From CAYFYS01 sp965202905 (GTDB lineage Bacteria > Pseudomonadota > Alphaproteobacteria > MPNO01): a DNA stretch of 64,000 nucleotides. Shown here in pieces: positions 53,380 to 61,883 of this stretch (within the stretch, counting starts at the first letter, position 1; each line of letters begins with the position of its first letter). The stretch covers positions 372,001 through 436,000 of the forward strand of contig OZ241868.1 in assembly GCA_965202905.1 (NCBI GenBank). Direction: 5' to 3'. The notes beneath the pieces were generated by a model. That model ran no database searches. It was not told the origin of the DNA and saw only the letters and a list, made by a program, of their open reading frames with translations. A program made the translations under genes and the position numbers.

Positions 53380-54305
53380 TCCCGGCCGCGGCAGCGATGC
53401 CGGCCGCGGCAGCGATGAACGAGGCGGCGGGTCGCCTGCGGGCGGCCGGCATCGAACGCGCGGAGGCCGAAGCGCGGCTGCTTCTGTGCGCGAGCCTCGG
53501 CATCGCCCGGGATGGGCTGATCGCCGCCCCCGGGCGCTGTCTCGATGCCGGCCAGGTCGCCGGCTACCGCGCCATGATCGACCGCCGGTGCGGGCGCGAG
53601 CCGGTCTCACGGATCCTGGGCTCGCGCGAGTTCTGGAGCCTCGAGTTCGGGCTCGATGCGGCGACGCTCGATCCGCGGCCCGATAGCGAGACCATTGTCG
53701 AAGCCGTGCTGGCCTGGCGGCCCGACCGGACCGCTGCGCTCTGCATCCTCGATCTCGGCACCGGCTCGGGGTGTCTGCTATGCGCGCTGCTGAGCGAATA
53801 TCCGGCCGCCGCCGGTATCGGGACGGACCGCGCGGTCGGGGCGGTCCGGATGGCGCGCGCAAACGCGGCCGCGCTGGGTCTTGCGGACAGGGCGCGGTTC
53901 GTCTGCACCGATTGGGAGGCTGCGCTCGCGCCGGGCAGGTTCGACCTTATCGTCGCCAACCCACCCTATATTCCGCGCGCGGCGATTGACGGGCTGGCCC
54001 CGGAGGTGGCATTGTTCGATCCGCGCGCTGCCTTGGATGGCGGCGAAGATGGGCTGGATGCCTACCGCGCGGTGGCGCCGCTGCTCCACCGAAGGCTTGT
54101 GCGCAGGGGTGCCGCTTTCGTCGAAATCGCCCAGGACCAGGCGGATCCGGTGGGCGCGATCATGGCCGGTTGCGGCATCGACCGATTCGTCCGGAGGGCC
54201 GATTTGAGCGGTACGCTGCGGTGTCTGGGGCTGCGCCGGTGCGTTAGCCGCCGGTCGCTTCTCCGTCACGATCGGACATTCACAGCGCGGCGCGCTCCGA
54301 GGTGA
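53376..54305 (+). CDS. prmC: Release factor glutamine methyltransferase
   Basis: 309 residues from a TTG overlapping the prfA stop, with GGAGG upstream. REPVSRILGSREFWSLEFGL, ILDLGTGSGCLLCALL (motif I) and the catalytic NPPY in IVANPPYIPRAAIDGL identify PrmC, which methylates the GGQ glutamine. An 18-bp duplication at the start offers three in-frame starts (TTG 53376, ATG 53397, ATG 53415). The normal C-terminus would end near LRCLGLRR; about 20 unrelated residues follow until a stop inside IS1595 sequence, so the original stop was probably lost at the insertion junction. Confidence 0.9.
   Translation: MIPAAAAMPAAAAMNEAAGRLRAAGIERAEAEARLLLCASLGIARDGLIAAPGRCLDAGQVAGYRAMIDRRCGREPVSRILGSREFWSLEFGLDAATLDPRPDSETIVEAVLAWRPDRTAALCILDLGTGSGCLLCALLSEYPAAAGIGTDRAVGAVRMARANAAALGLADRARFVCTDWEAALAPGRFDLIVANPPYIPRAAIDGLAPEVALFDPRAALDGGEDGLDAYRAVAPLLHRRLVRRGAAFVEIAQDQADPVGAIMAGCGIDRFVRRADLSGTLRCLGLRRCVSRRSLLRHDRTFTARRAPR
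53382..53417 (+). repeat. 18-bp tandem duplication at the prmC start
   Basis: CCGGCCGCGGCAGCGATG occurs twice, perfect and in frame, so a PAAAAM pentad-plus-start is doubled. Each copy carries an ATG. Confidence 0.95.
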
Positions 54306-54547
54306 AGCCCGGCTCCACGCTCTGCACGGACGGCCGCAGGGCCTATCGAGGAACGGACGAATACAAGCATGAAGCGGTCGAGTATTCGGTCTGCCGGTAC
54401 GTCCGCAAGATGGCCCACACCAACGGGATCGAGTCGTTCCGGGCCTTGTTCAAGCGCGGGTACATCGGGACATTCCGCTATCTCGGCGAGAAGCGCATGG
54501 GCCGCTATGTGGACGAGTTCGCCACCCGCCATAACCGGCGGCGGTGA
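54270..54547 (+). pseudogene. IS1595-family transposase, C-terminal remnant
   Basis: The frame reads EVKPGSTLCTDGRRAYRGTD, then HEAVEYSVCRYVRKMAHTNG, IESFRALFKRGYIGTFRYLG and RYVDEFATRHN. These are the C-terminal DDE-fold parts of IS1595 transposases (VKPGSTLYTD with a catalytic aspartate; AHTNGIESFW with the last acidic residue). The N-terminal half is missing. It follows prmC directly and precedes a type II restriction pair, as if the element helped bring that cassette in. The family is the same as the N-terminal scrap near 4.6 kb. Confidence 0.85.
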
Positions 54548-54636
54548 GATAGCATGGTCCGTACCGACCAGAGCCTGCGGAACGTCGGCGGCGTGCCGGG
54601 CGACACCCCACTCACCGCCGAATAGAAGGGGGAGCC

Positions 54637-55392
54637 GTGCCGCGCAAAGCCCGACAGCTTGTCGAGCCTATCGACACCGCAAGGGACGTCCCCGCGGCGG
54701 CGGTGTTCTCGGACCAACGAACCGTCCATGCTCCGGCCCTGGATCTTCCCGATGCGCTCAAGCTGAACACCCGACTCAAGATGGATGGCGTTGAGTTCCT
54801 GTCCATGCTTCCGGCCGGCGCCATCCCCGTGGCCTTCCTTGATCCGCAATATCGCGGTGTGCTGGAAAAACTGTCCTACGGGAACGAAGGCAAGGACCGC
54901 GGCAAGCGGCGATCCGCGCTGGAGCAGATGACCGAGGCCGTGATCGCCCGGTTCGTACGCGGCATTGACCGCGCCCTGATTCCGTCCGGCCATCTGTTCC
55001 TGTGGGTCGACAAGTTCCACCTGTGCCAAGGTATCCGCCCGTGGTTCGACGGAACGAGCCTCGACATCGTAGACCTCGTGACGTGGGATAAGGGCACCTT
55101 CGGCATGGGTTACCGCACCCGCCGCCGCGCGGAATACTGCGTCGTCTTGCAGAAGCAGCCCCGAAAGGCCAAGGGCGTCTGGAAGACCCACAACATCCCC
55201 GATGTCATACGGGAACAGGTTTCGCAGCGAGACCATCCGCACGCGAAGCCCGTTGACCTGCAAGGCGAACTCATGGCCGCCGTGAGTCATGAAGGCGACA
55301 TCGCGATCGACCCCGCCGCCGGATCGTTTTCCGTGCTCCGGGCAGCGCAGAACCGGCAGCGTACTTTCCTCGGCTGCGACCTGAACGGCTAG
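54637..55392 (+). CDS. Type II DNA (adenine-N6 or cytosine-N4) methyltransferase
   Basis: 251 residues. Motif IV reads DPQY at residue 69 in VAFLDPQYRGVL, and the SAM-binding motif IDPAAGSFSVLRAAQ is near the C-terminus, the permuted (beta-type) order. FLWVDKFHL and VDLVTWDKG lie between. It is likely the protective methylase for the endonuclease encoded 6 bases downstream. GC is lower than in flanking core genes. Recognition site unknown. GTG start with AGGGGGAG upstream. Confidence 0.85.
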   Translation: MPRKARQLVEPIDTARDVPAAAVFSDQRTVHAPALDLPDALKLNTRLKMDGVEFLSMLPAGAIPVAFLDPQYRGVLEKLSYGNEGKDRGKRRSALEQMTEAVIARFVRGIDRALIPSGHLFLWVDKFHLCQGIRPWFDGTSLDIVDLVTWDKGTFGMGYRTRRRAEYCVVLQKQPRKAKGVWKTHNIPDVIREQVSQRDHPHAKPVDLQGELMAAVSHEGDIAIDPAAGSFSVLRAAQNRQRTFLGCDLNG

Positions 55393-55398
55393 TCTCTC

Positions 55399-56079
55399 AT
55401 GGCTCACCTTCGCGACGCGACGCCTAAGAACACATCGGGTTCCTATGAACGACTGTTCGACAACGCCGCGCTGGGCGAGCTTGTCAGCAAGGTTCAGTCC
55501 GCCGTGATTTCGTCGGGTTCGGAACTTGAAGCGAAGATCGCGACCATGGTGGAGAACATCCCCGACCTGGATGCTTTTCTCAAGCAGGAAATCATGCCCG
55601 ATGGCGTGTTACTAGCCCGCAAGCGCCAGATCAAGCAGAGCGAGACCTTGGACTTCGTCGGATCGGAACCTGACTTCATGGTGTTCAAGCGACGGGGAGG
55701 CATCCAGACGCTCCACATCGTCGAGTTGAAGGATGGCCATGTGTTCGACACCAAGAAGGCTAGCGCAGAGCGTCAAGCCATGCACGCGTTCATCGAACGC
55801 AACGCCCAGCACATCCAATATCGGTTTCAGGCGCACTTCTGCGCCTTCAATCAGAACGACCGGCAGGCGATATGGGACGGCTTCAAGCGGCGAATCGCCT
55901 ACGATGAAGCAATGACGGGGCGCGAGTTCTGCGAACTTCTGGAGATCGACTACGGCGCCATTGTCGAAGCGCGTCGCGCCGACGGCCCCGACAACGTGGA
56001 GTTCCTGCTATCCGAGTTGGTCAAGATCGAGCCGATCCGGCGTCGATTGTGTGACCTGCTTGGTCAGGAGCGTATATGA
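55399..56079 (+). CDS. Type II restriction endonuclease, PD-(D/E)xK fold
   Basis: 226 residues. PDFMVFKRRGG (D92) and HIVELKDGHVFDTKKAS (E109, K111) give a PD...ELK nuclease core with the expected spacing. It follows the methylase with a 6-base gap, so the two form a restriction-modification pair. No established enzyme name can be assigned by eye; AT-richer than its surroundings, consistent with transfer. Ends 210 bases before DUF4167. Confidence 0.75.
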   Translation: MAHLRDATPKNTSGSYERLFDNAALGELVSKVQSAVISSGSELEAKIATMVENIPDLDAFLKQEIMPDGVLLARKRQIKQSETLDFVGSEPDFMVFKRRGGIQTLHIVELKDGHVFDTKKASAERQAMHAFIERNAQHIQYRFQAHFCAFNQNDRQAIWDGFKRRIAYDEAMTGREFCELLEIDYGAIVEARRADGPDNVEFLLSELVKIEPIRRRLCDLLGQERI

Positions 56080-56289
56080 TCGCCACAAAATAAATGTTGG
56101 AAAGGATGGGGTGCGTCGTTAGTTTTGCAGTCGGCAAGGCAGCGGGCCGGGAGCCCAGGACTGCCGCCCTGCGAAGCACCCCCCTGGAGACGCCAACCGA
56201 CGGCTAGTGGCAATCGCCCGAACCCAGGGCGAATTCGGGGCGCTGGCGGAGGGAAGGGACTTCGGAGCTTGAACAGAAAAGCGGGACCC

Positions 56290-56739
56290 ATGAGACAAGG
56301 ATCCAACCCAAAGCGTCTTCGCGGTCGGACCGGCCGGAAGAACCCTCATCCGAGATCGCAGACGTTCGAGAGCAACGGCCCGGAGGTGAAGGTCCGGGGC
56401 AACGCCCAGCAGGTCGTCGAGAAGTACCTGACGCTGGCGCGCGATGCGACATCGGCGGGCGATTGGATCACCGCTGAAAGCTACTTCCAGCATGCTGAGC
56501 ATTACTACCGGATCATGACGGCCAACGGCGGATACGAGGACCGCAACGCCCAGAATGGGCGCCTGCCGGCAGATCTGGAAGCTCGCGCCGATGGCGCCGC
56601 TTTCGCGGCGCCGACGATCGAAGTCGTCGCCAACGGCGGCCGCGCGGACATCCCCGAGGCGAGCGAGAACGGCGCCAACGGCGCGTCCGCGGGCCCGCCG
56701 CAGAAAGATCCGGCGCCGGATCCGCAGCCGCAGGAGTGA
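56290..56739 (+). CDS. DUF4167 domain protein
   Basis: 149 residues. Basic start MRQGSNPKRLRGRTGRKNP, then SNGPEVKVRGNAQQVVEKYL and AGDWITAESYFQHAEHYYRI, the conserved DUF4167 core; the tail is low-complexity and proline-rich. In alphaproteobacteria this family normally lies between prmC and clpB and is thought to be RNA-associated from its basic N-terminus. Here it has been separated from prmC by the IS1595/restriction insert. Confidence 0.9.
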   Translation: MRQGSNPKRLRGRTGRKNPHPRSQTFESNGPEVKVRGNAQQVVEKYLTLARDATSAGDWITAESYFQHAEHYYRIMTANGGYEDRNAQNGRLPADLEARADGAAFAAPTIEVVANGGRADIPEASENGANGASAGPPQKDPAPDPQPQE

Positions 56740-56919
56740 CGAACGCGCGGCCGCCGGCTGCCGCGTACAGCACCCCCCAGACTCCGAAACCATAAGACCT
56801 TGCAGGTCGCCCGGCGGGCATCCATATGACATTTGGACGCCTGTTTCAGGGTCCGACAATGACGCCCGCCTGTTGCAGGGGGCAGCAGGTTGCAATGTCT
56901 GCGATCGGAGTTGTGCGAC

Positions 56920-59514
56920 ATGGATTTCGAACACTACACGGAGCGCGCCCGCGGCGTGGTTCAGTCGGCCCAGATCCAAGCGATGGGTCGCGGCCATCAA
57001 CGCCTGACTCCGGACCATCTCCTGAAGACCCTGCTGGACGACCGCGAAGGCTTGGCTTCCAGCCTCGTCCGCAACGCCGGCGGCGACCCGGCGGAGGTGC
57101 TGCGCCGGACCGAGGCCGCGCTCGACAAGCTGCCGCGCGTCGAAGGCGGCAACGGACAACCCTACATGGCGCCCGAGACCGCGCGGGTTTTCGAGGCCGC
57201 CCAGGAGGCCGGCAAGAAGGCGGGCGACCGGTTCGTCACCGTCGAGCGGCTGCTGCTCGCGCTCGCGCTATCGGGCGAGACGGAGGCCGGGAAGACCCTG
57301 AAGGCCTGCGGCGTAACGCCGCAGGTGCTGAACGCCGCGATCGAAGCCCTGCGCAAGGGCCGGACTGCGGACACCGCCGGCGCCGAGCAGGCCTATGACG
57401 CACTCAAGCGCTACGCGACCGACCTCACCGCGCAGGCCGAGACCGGCAAGCTCGATCCGGTCATCGGGCGCGACGAGGAGATTCGCCGCACTATCCAGGT
57501 GCTGGCGCGGCGAACCAAGAACAACCCGGTGCTGATCGGCGAGCCCGGCGTCGGCAAGACCGCCATCGTGGAGGGCCTGGCGCAGCGCATCGTCAAGGGC
57601 GATGTCCCGGAATCGCTCCGAAACAAGCGGCTGATGGCGCTCGACCTCGGCGCGCTGGTAGCCGGTGCGAAGTACCGCGGCGAGTTCGAGGAACGGCTCA
57701 AGGCGGTGCTGGAGGAGATCCGCGCGGCCGAGGGCGAGGTGCTGGTGTTCATCGACGAACTCCACACCCTGGTCGGGGCCGGCGCCGCGGAGGGGGCGAT
57801 GGACGCCTCCAACATGCTCAAGCCCATGCTGGCCCGCGGCGAGCTGCACTGCATCGGCGCGACCACTCTGGACGAATACCGCAAGCATGTCGAGAAGGAC
57901 GCCGCGCTCGCCCGCCGGTTCCAGTCCGTGTTCGTCAACGAGCCGGACATCGCCGACACCATCTCGATTCTGCGCGGGCTCAAGGAGAAGTACGAGCTGC
58001 ACCACGGCATCCGGATCGCCGACGGGGCGATCGTTGCCGCAGCCACCTTGTCGAGCCGTTACATCACCGACCGGTTTCTGCCCGACAAGGCGATCGATCT
58101 GGTCGACGAGGCCTCGTCCCGGCTCAGAATGAGCGTCGACTCCAAGCCGGAGGAGATCGACGAGCTCGACCGGCGGATCATCCAGCTCAAGATCGAGCGT
58201 GAGGCGCTCGGCAAGGAGAGCGACGCGGCCTCGCGCGACCGGCTCGAGAGGCTGGAGGGCGAACTTGCCGAGCTCGAACAGAGATCGGCCGAGTTGACCG
58301 CGCTGTGGCAGGCGGAAAAGGACAAGATCGCCGGCAGCCACAAGGTCCAGGAGCAGCTCGACCAGGCGCGCATCGAGCTGGAGCAGGCCCAGCGCGGCGG
58401 CGACCTCGCGCGCGCGGGCGAGCTCGCCTACGGGCTGATCCCGGAGCTGGAGCGCAAGCTCGCCGCGCACGGCGACGGCGAGGACCGCGGCCGGATGCTC
58501 AACGAGCAGGTCAGCGAGGCCGATATCGCCGCCGTGGTCTCGCGCTGGACCGGCATCCCGGTGGACAAGATGCTCGAGGGCGAGCGCGGCCGGCTGCTCG
58601 GCATGGAGAGCGCGCTGTCGGCCCGCGTGGTCGGCCAGGAGGAGGCGGCCGCGGCCATCGCCAATGCCGTCCGGCGCGCGCGCGCCGGGCTGCAGGATCC
58701 CAACCGGCCGCTGGGCTCGTTCATGTTCCTCGGACCCACCGGCGTCGGCAAGACCGAGCTGACCAAGGCGCTGGCCGCCTTCCTGTTCGACGACGAGGCG
58801 GCGATGATCCGCATCGACATGTCGGAGTACATGGAAAAGCACGCCGTCGCCCGAATGATCGGCGCCCCGCCCGGCTATGTCGGCTACGACGAGGGCGGCA
58901 GCCTGACTGAGGCGGTCCGCCGCCGGCCGTATCAGGTGATCCTGTTCGACGAGGTCGAGAAGGCGCACTCCGAGGTCTTCAACATCCTGCTCCAGGTACT
59001 CGACGACGGCAGGCTGACCGACGGCCAGGGCCGCCATGTCGATTTTCGCAACACGCTGATCGTCCTGACCTCGAATCTCGGCAGCGAGGCGCTTGCCGCT
59101 CAGGCCGAGGGCGAGGATATCGAGGCGGCGCGGGCGAGCGTCATGGAGGCTGTGCGCGCGGCCTTCCGGCCGGAGTTCCTCAACCGGCTCGACGAGATCC
59201 TGCTGTTCCGCCGGCTCGACCGCAGGCATATGGAGACGATCGTCGATATTCAGCTCGCCCGGCTTGCCGGCCTGCTGGAGGACCGCTCGGTGACGCTCGC
59301 GGTCGACGAGGCGGCCAAGGCCTGGCTTGCCGAGGAGGGCTACGATCCGGCCTATGGCGCCCGGCCGCTGAAGCGCGTCATCCAGCGCAGCCTTCAGAAC
59401 CCGCTCGCCATGCTGATCCTCGAAGGCCGGGTCCGCGACGGCGAAACGGTCCGCATCGGATGCGGCGCCGCGGGGCTGACCTTCAACGGCGAGGCGAGCG
59501 GGCTGGCGGCATGA
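56920..59514 (+). CDS. clpB: ATP-dependent chaperone ClpB
   Basis: 864 residues. Two N-terminal Clp repeats, a first AAA+ module with GEPGVGKTAIVEGLA near residue 207, a coiled-coil middle domain (about 400-520), and a second AAA+ module with GPTGVGKTELTKALA near 606 and GYVGYDEGG. It disaggregates proteins with DnaK. Upstream, CTTGCAGG at about 56798 with CCATAT about 17 bases later faintly resembles a heat-shock promoter but is not convincing. Confidence 0.97.
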   Translation: MDFEHYTERARGVVQSAQIQAMGRGHQRLTPDHLLKTLLDDREGLASSLVRNAGGDPAEVLRRTEAALDKLPRVEGGNGQPYMAPETARVFEAAQEAGKKAGDRFVTVERLLLALALSGETEAGKTLKACGVTPQVLNAAIEALRKGRTADTAGAEQAYDALKRYATDLTAQAETGKLDPVIGRDEEIRRTIQVLARRTKNNPVLIGEPGVGKTAIVEGLAQRIVKGDVPESLRNKRLMALDLGALVAGAKYRGEFEERLKAVLEEIRAAEGEVLVFIDELHTLVGAGAAEGAMDASNMLKPMLARGELHCIGATTLDEYRKHVEKDAALARRFQSVFVNEPDIADTISILRGLKEKYELHHGIRIADGAIVAAATLSSRYITDRFLPDKAIDLVDEASSRLRMSVDSKPEEIDELDRRIIQLKIEREALGKESDAASRDRLERLEGELAELEQRSAELTALWQAEKDKIAGSHKVQEQLDQARIELEQAQRGGDLARAGELAYGLIPELERKLAAHGDGEDRGRMLNEQVSEADIAAVVSRWTGIPVDKMLEGERGRLLGMESALSARVVGQEEAAAAIANAVRRARAGLQDPNRPLGSFMFLGPTGVGKTELTKALAAFLFDDEAAMIRIDMSEYMEKHAVARMIGAPPGYVGYDEGGSLTEAVRRRPYQVILFDEVEKAHSEVFNILLQVLDDGRLTDGQGRHVDFRNTLIVLTSNLGSEALAAQAEGEDIEAARASVMEAVRAAFRPEFLNRLDEILLFRRLDRRHMETIVDIQLARLAGLLEDRSVTLAVDEAAKAWLAEEGYDPAYGARPLKRVIQRSLQNPLAMLILEGRVRDGETVRIGCGAAGLTFNGEASGLAA

Positions 59515-59521
59515 GGTCGCG

Positions 59522-60307
59522 CTAAAGATCGATGTCTATCGCGACCGGCGCGTGGTCGGACGGGGTCGGCCAGCCGCGGGCGTCGCGCAGGACCTGGGCG
59601 CCCTCAAGCTTCGGCACGAGCAGCGGGGTGACCCAGATGTGGTCCAGCCGCCGCCCCCGGTCGCTGCCCGGCCAGGTGCGGTTGCGGTAGCTCCACCAAG
59701 TGTAGAGCTGTTCTTCGGGCGGGATGAACCGGCGGATTGCGTCGGTCCAGCCCCAGCTTTCCTGGATCCGCCCCAGTCCTTCGACCTCAACCGGAGTGTG
59801 GCTGACCACGCCCAGGAGTTGCGTGTGCGACCAGACGTCGGTCTCCAGGGGCGCGATATTGAAGTCGCCGGCCCAGATGCGGCGTCCCGGATCGTTCCCG
59901 TCGCACCAGTCCGCGAGTTCCGCCAGGAAGTCGAGCTTGTGGGCGAACTTGTCGTTCGCCTTGCGGTCCGGCACGTCGCCGCCGGCGGGAACGTAGAGTG
60001 AGTGGATCTCGGTCCCGCCGTCCAGCCGTGCGACTGCGTGGCGACCGTCGCGCCGGCCGCACCAGGCGACCGGCTCGCCGGGCTCGAGCGGGACGCGCGA
60101 GACGATCGCTGCGCCGTTATAGCCCTTGAAGCCCTGGACCACTTGATAAGGATAACCCATCGCCGAGACCGCCTCGCCCGGGAAGCGCCCGGTCTCGACC
60201 TTGATCTCCTGCAGGCAGATCACGTCGGCGTCGAGCGTGCGCGCGACCCGTTCGAGAAGCTCCAGGCGAAGCCGGACGGAATTGATGTTCCAGGTTACGA
60301 TCCGCAC
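59522..60307 (-). CDS. xthA: Exodeoxyribonuclease III
   Basis: 261 residues. MRIVTWNINSVRLRLELLER, CLQEIKVE (metal-binding glutamate), WAGDFNIAPLETDVW, RRLDHIWVT and SDHAPVAIDI are the full set of exonuclease III motifs. AP endonuclease and 3'-5' exonuclease in base-excision repair. Convergent with clpB (7 bases apart) and 3 bases downstream of the glutamine amidotransferase gene, with which it is likely co-transcribed. Confidence 0.95.
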   Translation of the reverse strand: MRIVTWNINSVRLRLELLERVARTLDADVICLQEIKVETGRFPGEAVSAMGYPYQVVQGFKGYNGAAIVSRVPLEPGEPVAWCGRRDGRHAVARLDGGTEIHSLYVPAGGDVPDRKANDKFAHKLDFLAELADWCDGNDPGRRIWAGDFNIAPLETDVWSHTQLLGVVSHTPVEVEGLGRIQESWGWTDAIRRFIPPEEQLYTWWSYRNRTWPGSDRGRRLDHIWVTPLLVPKLEGAQVLRDARGWPTPSDHAPVAIDIDL

Positions 60308-60310
60308 ATC

Positions 60311-61096
60311 TCAGGCCCCGTTGAGCCGCCGCGCCGCGCGCTCCCGGGCGGCCCGGCCGAAGGCCTTGAACAGCGCGCCCGACAGCCGGTGCTCGGCCCA
60401 GCGGTGTTCGGCATGCCACTGCACGCCCACGGCGAAGGTCCCGCAATCGGGCAGCCGGATGCCCTCGATCAGCCCGTCCGGCGCCCGGGCCTCGACGACC
60501 AGCCCGGGGGCCAGGCGGTCGATCCCCTGACCATGGGCGGAGTTGACCTTGATCGCCGTGTCGTGAATCAGCCCGGCGAACTCCCCGGCGGCGGCAAGTT
60601 CGAGGTCGTGGGCCAGCGCGAAGCGCGTGTCCGTATCGCCCTCCCGCGGCATCCGGTGGTCGAGCTTGCCGTCGATCATATGCACCCGGTAGTGAAGCGA
60701 GCCGCCCAGCGCGACGTTCATCTCCTGTAACCCGCGGCAGACCCCGAAGACCGGGACCCGGCGCTCCAGGCAGGCGCGGATCAGCGGCAGCACCGTGTTG
60801 TCGCGCGCGGCATCTCGGAACTCGTCGTCGGGAAAAGGCGGCCCGCCATAGTGATGCGGCTCGACATTGGCCCGTCCGCCGGTCAGGAACAGCCCGTCCA
60901 GCCGGTTGGCCAGCACGCCGAAGTCGATCGACTCGGCCAGCGCGGGGATCAGCAGCGGATCGGCGCCCGAGGCCTCGCGCACCGCCCTGATATAGCGGTC
61001 GCCCACGCCGTGCTGGGGAATTGAATGCTCCGGAAGATAGATCAAGCCGGTCGGGATGCCGACCGCGGGCCGCGCGAGCGCTGCTTCGTCTGTCAT
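60311..61096 (-). CDS. Gamma-glutamyl-gamma-aminobutyrate hydrolase family protein
   Basis: 261 residues from ATG 61096; a longer frame to 61183 is less likely. Class I glutamine amidotransferase fold: nucleophile C120 in FGVCRGLQEMNV, and the catalytic histidine in VGVQWHAEHRW, where the usual P after H is A. DGLFLTGGRANVEPHHYGG matches PuuD-type peptidases that cleave gamma-glutamyl-GABA in putrescine breakdown. No other puu genes nearby, so substrate is tentative. Confidence 0.87.
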   Translation of the reverse strand: MTDEAALARPAVGIPTGLIYLPEHSIPQHGVGDRYIRAVREASGADPLLIPALAESIDFGVLANRLDGLFLTGGRANVEPHHYGGPPFPDDEFRDAARDNTVLPLIRACLERRVPVFGVCRGLQEMNVALGGSLHYRVHMIDGKLDHRMPREGDTDTRFALAHDLELAAAGEFAGLIHDTAIKVNSAHGQGIDRLAPGLVVEARAPDGLIEGIRLPDCGTFAVGVQWHAEHRWAEHRLSGALFKAFGRAARERAARRLNGA

Positions 61097-61204
61097 GGTC
61101 TCCGAATCGCGTGGTCCGAAAGTCCGTGGCCGCCCGCCGTCGGGGCGTCGCCTGGATCTATCATGCCCGATCGGCCAGGGCAAGCCGCGGCCGGGGGATG
61201 CGGT

Positions 61205-61819
61205 TCAGCCGCCGGAAGGGTTGTCCCAATCGAACACGAAGACCTTGCGGTCGATCGGGGCGTTGAAGTCCGGCGTGACCAGGGCGACCGAAGTGCGGAT
61301 GCCCTGGGCATCGATCACCGTCCATTCCCGCAGCTTCATCGGGTCGCGCTCGAAACCCAGGATGACCACGCCGGCCTCCGGCTCCTCGGCCCGGACGACA
61401 TGGATGAACAGCCGGTCGCCGTCGCCCTCGACCCTGGTGACCCGGACGCCGGCGCTCAGCGAGATGGTCTCGCGGACCAGGAGCCCGGCCGGGGTGCGCT
61501 CGACCGGGACGTGCGAGACCTCCTCGAGCTCGGTATCGACATAGACCAGCCAGTAACCGTCGACATAGATCTGGAGGCTCGACGGCGGGTCGTAGTCGAG
61601 CCTCAGCCGCTTGGGGCGCTGGAGATAGAGGCGCCCTTGCGCGAACTCGCCGTTCGACGAGGACTGGATGAACCGCGAGCGCAGCGACTTCACACCGTTG
61701 AGATAGCTCTCCGCGCGGGCGATTTCGGCCAGATCTGCCGGCTTCAGGATTTCCGCCGCCGCCGGCCCGGCCAAGACGAGCCCGATCGCCGTCAGGATCA
61801 CGAATGGGAAACGCTTCAT
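61205..61819 (-). CDS. lolA: Outer-membrane lipoprotein carrier LolA
   Basis: 204 residues. Signal peptide MKRFPFVILTAIGLVLAGPA with AAA cleavage region, then SLRSRFIQSSSNGEFAQGRL, LYLQRPKRLRLDYDPP, and a beta-rich C-terminus. These match LolA, which ferries lipoproteins across the periplasm from LolCDE to the outer membrane. Directly downstream of ftsK on the same strand, a conserved ftsK-lolA-xthA order in alphaproteobacteria. Confidence 0.9.
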   Translation of the reverse strand: MKRFPFVILTAIGLVLAGPAAAEILKPADLAEIARAESYLNGVKSLRSRFIQSSSNGEFAQGRLYLQRPKRLRLDYDPPSSLQIYVDGYWLVYVDTELEEVSHVPVERTPAGLLVRETISLSAGVRVTRVEGDGDRLFIHVVRAEEPEAGVVILGFERDPMKLREWTVIDAQGIRTSVALVTPDFNAPIDRKVFVFDWDNPSGG

Positions 61820-61883
61820 GGCCGGTCTGCGCCTGGGTTGCGGTCGGTGGGACTATGGGGCCGTGGCGGCCGGTACGCCAGCG

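Noticed and set aside
56790..56830. Heat-shock (sigma-32) promoter for clpB
   Set aside because: CTTG is present, but the -10 element does not match the consensus well enough to call.
57268..59229. Long minus-strand open frame (about 650 codons) opposite clpB
   Set aside because: Same GC-bias shadow effect; clpB is unmistakable on the plus strand. Similar shadows at 17843-19558, 49576-50994 and 52087-53862 were also dropped.
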